Under the pieces are notes generated by a model. The model was not told the DNA's origin, ran no database searches, and worked only from the letters and a program-made list of their open reading frames with translations. A stretch of 9,975 nt of DNA from Balneolales bacterium (lineage in GTDB: Bacteria; Bacteroidota; Rhodothermia; Balneolales; Natronogracilivirgulaceae), in the NCBI GenBank assembly GCA_007116685.1, contig SKIC01000157.1, positions 1-9,975 of the forward strand, given 5' to 3'. Position 1 is the stretch's first letter. Every line of letters begins with the position of its first letter. The translations under genes and the position numbers were made by a program. Positions 6,452-9,975 of this stretch are shown here, in pieces.

Positions 6452-6478
6452 GATTATTACGTATCAACCTTAATGCCT

Positions 6479-6484
6479 AGGAGA
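6479..6484 (+). promoter_or_regulatory. Shine-Dalgarno sequence of the DUF2892 gene
   Basis: AGGAGA lies 8 nt before the ATG at 6493. It is the only strong ribosome-binding sequence before a gene in this window, which stands out because the other starts lack one, and it fixes the start of this short gene. Confidence 0.75.
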
Positions 6485-6492
6485 AAATCACT

Positions 6493-6702
6493 ATGAAACC
6501 AAATATGGGAAAACTTGATAAAGCAATTCGCTCTATAATTGCTATCACTTTGATCATTCTTTTCGCCTTAGAAATTATAAGCGGAACCTTAGGGATTGTG
6601 CTCATTGCCATTTCTGTAGTTTTTTTACTCACCAGCCTGGTCAGTTTTTGCCCGATGTACAAACCTTTCGGAATATCGACTTGTAAAGTGAGTCAGGATT
6701 AA
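6493..6702 (+). CDS. DUF2892 (YgaP-like) small membrane protein
   Basis: The 69 residues contain two hydrophobic helices (about 14-30 and 32-52) after an N-terminal MGKLDKAIR stretch, then the conserved FCPMYKPFGISTC end with two cysteines. This is the DUF2892 pattern, also found as the membrane domain of the rhodanese YgaP, where it forms a two-helix hairpin in the inner membrane. The stand-alone form has no firm function; the cysteines suggest a sulfur, metal or redox role (inference). A strong Shine-Dalgarno sequence supports the start. It is 84 nt after the DoxX-like gene with a hairpin between, so it may be a separate unit. Its stop TAA overlaps the stop of the convergent receptor gene. 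Confidence 0.85.
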   Translation: MKPNMGKLDKAIRSIIAITLIILFALEIISGTLGIVLIAISVVFLLTSLVSFCPMYKPFGISTCKVSQD

Positions 6703-9095
6703 AATCCAACCACGATACCAATCGTAGGAAGTACGGTATCCTGCACGTTCTGAATCTCAGTGAGTTCGTATCTGCTTGGGTCTGTTGCAGAAACTATCGG
6801 ATTTCCGGCATCATCTTCACGCACATTTAGAAATGGCTGTAAAGTAGTGCTGTTGGCATACACGTTCTGAATATCCAAATACACGTTCAAATCCCAATTG
6901 TCAAAAAAGAATTTGCGGTCGATTCTTATATCCAATTGATGAGCTGCCTCAGTACGTTCTGTGTTGAGGCGACTTAAATCAGGAATACCTACGCCTGTAA
7001 CATCCCAAACTTCCCGCAAAGCTGTACGCTCGCGATCAAAAGGAGTGAAGGGCGCTCCTGATAATAATTCAAAACGAGCACCAATTTCCCAATTTTGTCC
7101 GATTCTGTATCCGCCTGAAAAGGTGACGATGTGTCTGTAATCCCAGGCTGAGGGTACAAAATTACCGGTTTGGTCTGTAAATTCTGAGCGAACATAGGTG
7201 TAAGCTAAAATACCATAAAGGTTCTCAAATAACTTTTGCTGAGCAGATACTTCCAATCCAAATGAACGTCCTTCTGATTCAGAAGTAGCCGGTTCGTTTC
7301 CAATTACGCCAAAATCAGATCCCAGATTTGCCAAAGAAACTCCTTCACGAGTCAGATATGGATAATCACTGTATTGCTTCAGGAAGCCCTCAACGGTAAT
7401 CTCAAGGTTACGTTCAAAGATATAACTTATACCAGCTACATAGTGATTTGCCCGAATGTATCGAACCCCGTTATCACGATTCACGAGGTTTCCATCACTG
7501 TCCCGATAGCCAAGAATGGTGTAGGGAGGAAGCTGATAAAAAATCCCGGTGTTTGCATTTATAGACAGTGCTTCATTCACACGATAAGAAGCAGAAATAC
7601 GGGGAGAGAACTGATTCAGTAGATTTCGTGTATCATCCGAAAAATTAGTGGCATCAAATCGAATTCCGGCAGCCAGTGTGAGTTGGTTACTTAAAAAGGA
7701 TTTCGATGATTGTACAAAACCGCCCCATTTGTGTAAATCAAGTTCAGAATCGAAATCTATGATTTGAACACCATTTGGAGTAGAAAGGCGATTGAAGGTT
7801 TCATTCGTATACACAGCATACTCGTAATTTACACCATAGGAAATGCGATAATCGCCGCGAGTAGTGAAATTTTCTACACGGAGTTTATTCTCTGTCTCCA
7901 TTGATTCGTAGTTCAAAATCAAATTATCCGGAGATGAATCGTCATTGTTTTCGTATTTGAATGCTTCGTTAAATAATCGATTTCTACTGGCCACAAAGGT
8001 GATAAATCCGGAATCATGAAAGTAGCGATAACGCAAACCACGAGCATAATTCCATTGATTGTTAACCGGCAGATTATTCAGCAGGTAGCGTTGCTGTTCT
8101 GTGTTATTCGCATTTAGATTTAATTCGAAATCGTTAATAGCGCCCAATCCTATAAAAGTGAATTCATTTCTGGGATTGATATTCCATTTAAATCGGAACT
8201 GTATGTCTGTGAACGTTGGGAGAAAAGGAAGTTCAATAGCTTCAAATAGAAACTGTAAATAGGATCTTCGGATTGAGAAAATGAAATCAGCATCATCTCC
8301 AAGCGGCCCGTTAAAAGTAATCCCTGCTTCGCTAGCACCAACGGTGAACGTACCTCCATAGGTGTCCCCGCCGTCTTTTTGGCGTAAATCTAGTACTGAG
8401 CTAAGGGCATTACCTCGAGATGCCGGAAAAGCCCCAGTGTATAATTCCGCGCTGCGGATGAAATCTACATTGATTAATCCGGTTGGTCCGCCTGATGAAC
8501 CCTGTGTTGCAAAATGATTGATGGTGGGAACTTCCACGTCATCCAGATAAAATTTGTTTTCGGATGGGGCTCCACCTCGAACAATCAAATCATTGCGAAA
8601 ACCGGCAATACCGCTGGTCACTCCTGGTAAATTCAGAATCACTCTGGAAATATCCCGGTTAGCACCCGGACTCCGTTCAATTTCGGCTGTTCCAATGCTC
8701 CGATAGGAGAGTGGACTTTCCTCAGGGCGCTCAAAACGTGAACTTCGCACCACAACTTCGTCTAATTGGCTGGCATCTTCCTGTAAGCTAACATCAACTA
8801 TCGCATCACGGGCACGGGTAACCTGAATTTCAAATTCTATGCGTGTACGATAGCCTAAGAATCTGAATTCCAGATTATAGATTCCCGGCTCAAGATTCCG
8901 AATTTCATAGCGGCCTTCGGCATCCGTAACAGCGCCTTGCTGCGTTCCCTGAATGATTACCGTAGCACCGGGGAGAGGTTCGTTTGTTCGTGCATCCACA
9001 ACACGCCCCCGAATAACGCTGTCAGATTCATCAAAAGCATAAACATCCGGAGCAGTAAATAATAAGAGTATTGTTGAAAGAAGTAAGAGTCTCAT
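6699..9095 (-). CDS. TonB-dependent outer-membrane receptor with N-terminal carboxypeptidase-like regulatory domain
   Basis: This is an outer-membrane beta-barrel that imports a ligand using TonB energy. The 798 residues begin with a signal peptide (MRLLLLSTILLLFTAPDVYA, cleavage near 20-21), then a carboxypeptidase D-type regulatory domain (about 28-110: IRGRVVDARTNEPLPGATV, GAVTDAEGRYEI), the LDEVVV segment that serves as TonB box, a plug (about 115-240: NLPGVTSGIAGFRNDLIVRGG, FYLDDVEVP) and a barrel ending in phenylalanine (VVGF), as outer-membrane proteins do. No SusD-like partner follows, so it is not a typical SusCD glycan pair; siderophore, metal, vitamin or peptide import are all possible and the substrate cannot be read. 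No Shine-Dalgarno sequence precedes ATG 9095. A one-mismatch TAnnTTTG-like element (minus strand TAATTTAG, 9129-9122) lies 27 nt upstream and is only suggestive. Confidence 0.92.
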   Translation of the reverse strand: MRLLLLSTILLLFTAPDVYAFDESDSVIRGRVVDARTNEPLPGATVIIQGTQQGAVTDAEGRYEIRNLEPGIYNLEFRFLGYRTRIEFEIQVTRARDAIVDVSLQEDASQLDEVVVRSSRFERPEESPLSYRSIGTAEIERSPGANRDISRVILNLPGVTSGIAGFRNDLIVRGGAPSENKFYLDDVEVPTINHFATQGSSGGPTGLINVDFIRSAELYTGAFPASRGNALSSVLDLRQKDGGDTYGGTFTVGASEAGITFNGPLGDDADFIFSIRRSYLQFLFEAIELPFLPTFTDIQFRFKWNINPRNEFTFIGLGAINDFELNLNANNTEQQRYLLNNLPVNNQWNYARGLRYRYFHDSGFITFVASRNRLFNEAFKYENNDDSSPDNLILNYESMETENKLRVENFTTRGDYRISYGVNYEYAVYTNETFNRLSTPNGVQIIDFDSELDLHKWGGFVQSSKSFLSNQLTLAAGIRFDATNFSDDTRNLLNQFSPRISASYRVNEALSINANTGIFYQLPPYTILGYRDSDGNLVNRDNGVRYIRANHYVAGISYIFERNLEITVEGFLKQYSDYPYLTREGVSLANLGSDFGVIGNEPATSESEGRSFGLEVSAQQKLFENLYGILAYTYVRSEFTDQTGNFVPSAWDYRHIVTFSGGYRIGQNWEIGARFELLSGAPFTPFDRERTALREVWDVTGVGIPDLSRLNTERTEAAHQLDIRIDRKFFFDNWDLNVYLDIQNVYANSTTLQPFLNVREDDAGNPIVSATDPSRYELTEIQNVQDTVLPTIGIVVGF

Positions 9096-9151
9096 AAAAA
9101 TCAGAAATTCAAAATGAAGTACTAAATTATTGGGCTCTAACAGCCTGGGGG

Positions 9152-9175
9152 ATTTAATCGTTTGATTAAATTTTT
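9152..9175. promoter_or_regulatory. 8-bp inverted repeat in the divergent spacer
   Basis: ATTTAATC (9152-9159) and GATTAAAT (9164-9171) form a perfect inverted repeat with a 4-nt spacer, followed by T's to 9175. It lies about 57 nt upstream of the receptor start and 145 nt upstream of the next gene on the other strand. It could be an operator or a weak terminator facing right; nothing reads into it on the + strand. Confidence 0.35.
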
Positions 9176-9300
9176 GGGAGTTTATGAATTTAGTAAGGAC
9201 CCAAGGTGAATAAAATCAATGATAAATTGTTCTATCCTAATGTTTTTCTTATTTTTCTATTCAGTTTTCTACTATAAGAGATGATAAATTTCCTTTTTTC

Positions 9301-9308
9301 TAATTTTG
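9301..9308 (+). promoter_or_regulatory. Candidate Bacteroidota -7 promoter element (TAnnTTTG)
   Basis: TAATTTTG matches the consensus exactly, but no clear TTG-type -33 element lies at the expected distance upstream. It ends 8 nt before the ATG at 9317, which would make the transcript almost leaderless if this start is used. It lies inside the reading frame if the alternative ATG at 9281 is used, so the two readings exclude each other. Confidence 0.35.
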
Positions 9309-9316
9309 TGGTCAAC

Positions 9317-9975
9317 ATGTATAGAGTAGCGTATTTCTTATTGTCATTTTTTGTGATTACTAACATCTCAATTGCCCAAATTATAGTTGAGCCAGATCAA
9401 ACAAGAAATTTTGCCAAGTACACTATAGATGGGACAATTCCTGAGCCAGGTGGAGGCTTCTTCTGGAGCGGTTTTAATACTATATCGGCAGGACAAGGAG
9501 AAATAGAATTGATTTTTCCAGAAGAAGTTTTAATACCGGAGGATCTAAATAGTTACAATATCACAATAAGAGGCACAAATAGCTTTGATGAGTTAAATAC
9601 AGCCACAATAAATGAATTTACACTAGATGGTAACGTATTAACTATCATAAGCCCAATCGATATTTCAGCGGGAAGAGATGCTTGGAATGCTCCTCAAGTA
9701 GATAATTCTTTCCAAATTGTAATTAGTGAGCAAGCAGGTCTTATTAGCCCCTCTGAGCCAGGTTCTTATACAATATCTTATAATCACGAGTTTATTGGCA
9801 GTGCTATTAACTTGAGTTACACAATTGTATCAGCAACCTCTACTATTTCAAATGCATCGGTAAGCGTATCACCATCAGTTGAATTCATGAATTCACAATA
9901 TACAATTGGGTTTTCAGTTGGAGCAGGTGGCTTTCTAAGAGCAAATGAAGATGAAATCTTACTTCAATTTCCAAC
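9317..9975 (+). CDS. Secreted repeat-containing surface protein, N-terminal part (runs off window)
   Basis: The frame stays open to the window end, giving 219 residues. It starts with a clear signal peptide (MYRVAYFLLSFFVITNISIA, cleavage before Gln21) without a lipobox cysteine, so the product is exported and not a lipoprotein. The rest is rich in Thr, Ser, Ile and Asn with alternating hydrophobic residues, as in beta-sandwich surface domains. A motif recurs: YTI, then G-rich loop, then SAGQGEIELIFP near 35-68, and YTIGFSVGAGGF then DEILLQFP at 195-219, so a second domain of the same kind begins about 160 residues later. SEPGSYTISY (146-155) resembles the end of such domains. An in-frame ATG at 9281 would add 12 residues; 9317 gives the more usual signal peptide. 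I do not recognise a named family. The DNA looks more AT-rich than the other genes (many ata codons). Confidence 0.75.
   Translation, partial: MYRVAYFLLSFFVITNISIAQIIVEPDQTRNFAKYTIDGTIPEPGGGFFWSGFNTISAGQGEIELIFPEEVLIPEDLNSYNITIRGTNSFDELNTATINEFTLDGNVLTIISPIDISAGRDAWNAPQVDNSFQIVISEQAGLISPSEPGSYTISYNHEFIGSAINLSYTIVSATSTISNASVSVSPSVEFMNSQYTIGFSVGAGGFLRANEDEILLQFP

Noticed and set aside
6699..9095. SusC/SusD-type glycan uptake system
   Set aside because: The receptor is only about 800 residues, shorter than typical SusC proteins, and no SusD-like gene is next to it.

Overview
This looks like part of a chromosome from a Bacteroidota-type bacterium, possibly Balneolota. The signs are a large TonB-dependent receptor with an N-terminal carboxypeptidase-like regulatory domain, few Shine-Dalgarno sequences, one match to the Bacteroidota -7 promoter consensus TAnnTTTG, and moderately AT-rich DNA. 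The phylum call is inference; nothing here fixes the genus.

Layout. The window opens inside the C-terminal part of a plant-type ferredoxin-NADP+ reductase (2-529, +). About 840 bp without a convincing gene follow (530-1367), filled with stem-loops and short repeats. Next come korA and korB (1368-4335, +, overlapping by 11 bp), a two-subunit 2-oxoacid:ferredoxin oxidoreductase. A gap of about 250 bp with AT palindromes ends in a clear intrinsic terminator (4497-4528). A second + strand group holds a homologue of the tRNA-queuosine mannosyltransferase QTMAN/GTDC1 (4583-5728), a small HTH-like TIGR03643 protein (5768-6022) and a DoxX-like four-helix membrane protein (6022-6408; its start overlaps the previous stop by 1 nt). 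A short DUF2892 membrane protein (6493-6702) ends tail-to-tail with the TonB-dependent receptor on the minus strand (9095-6699); the two stop codons share the sequence TTAA. A 221 bp divergent spacer leads to a secreted, repeat-containing protein (9317 to the window end, +), which is cut off by the window edge.

How the genes may work together. KorAB would oxidise a 2-oxoacid, most likely 2-oxoglutarate, and reduce ferredoxin. The upstream reductase could pass those electrons to NADP+, although the long gap argues against one transcript. The QTMAN homologue predicts mannosyl-queuosine, or a related sugar, on tRNA. The TIGR03643 protein and the DoxX-like protein are probably co-transcribed with it and have no firm function. 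The receptor and the final secreted protein belong to the cell envelope.

No tRNA, rRNA, CRISPR array or transposase was seen. The strongest leads for new biology are the QTMAN-TIGR03643-DoxX group, the structured intergenic region at 530-1367, and the truncated secreted repeat protein at the right edge.
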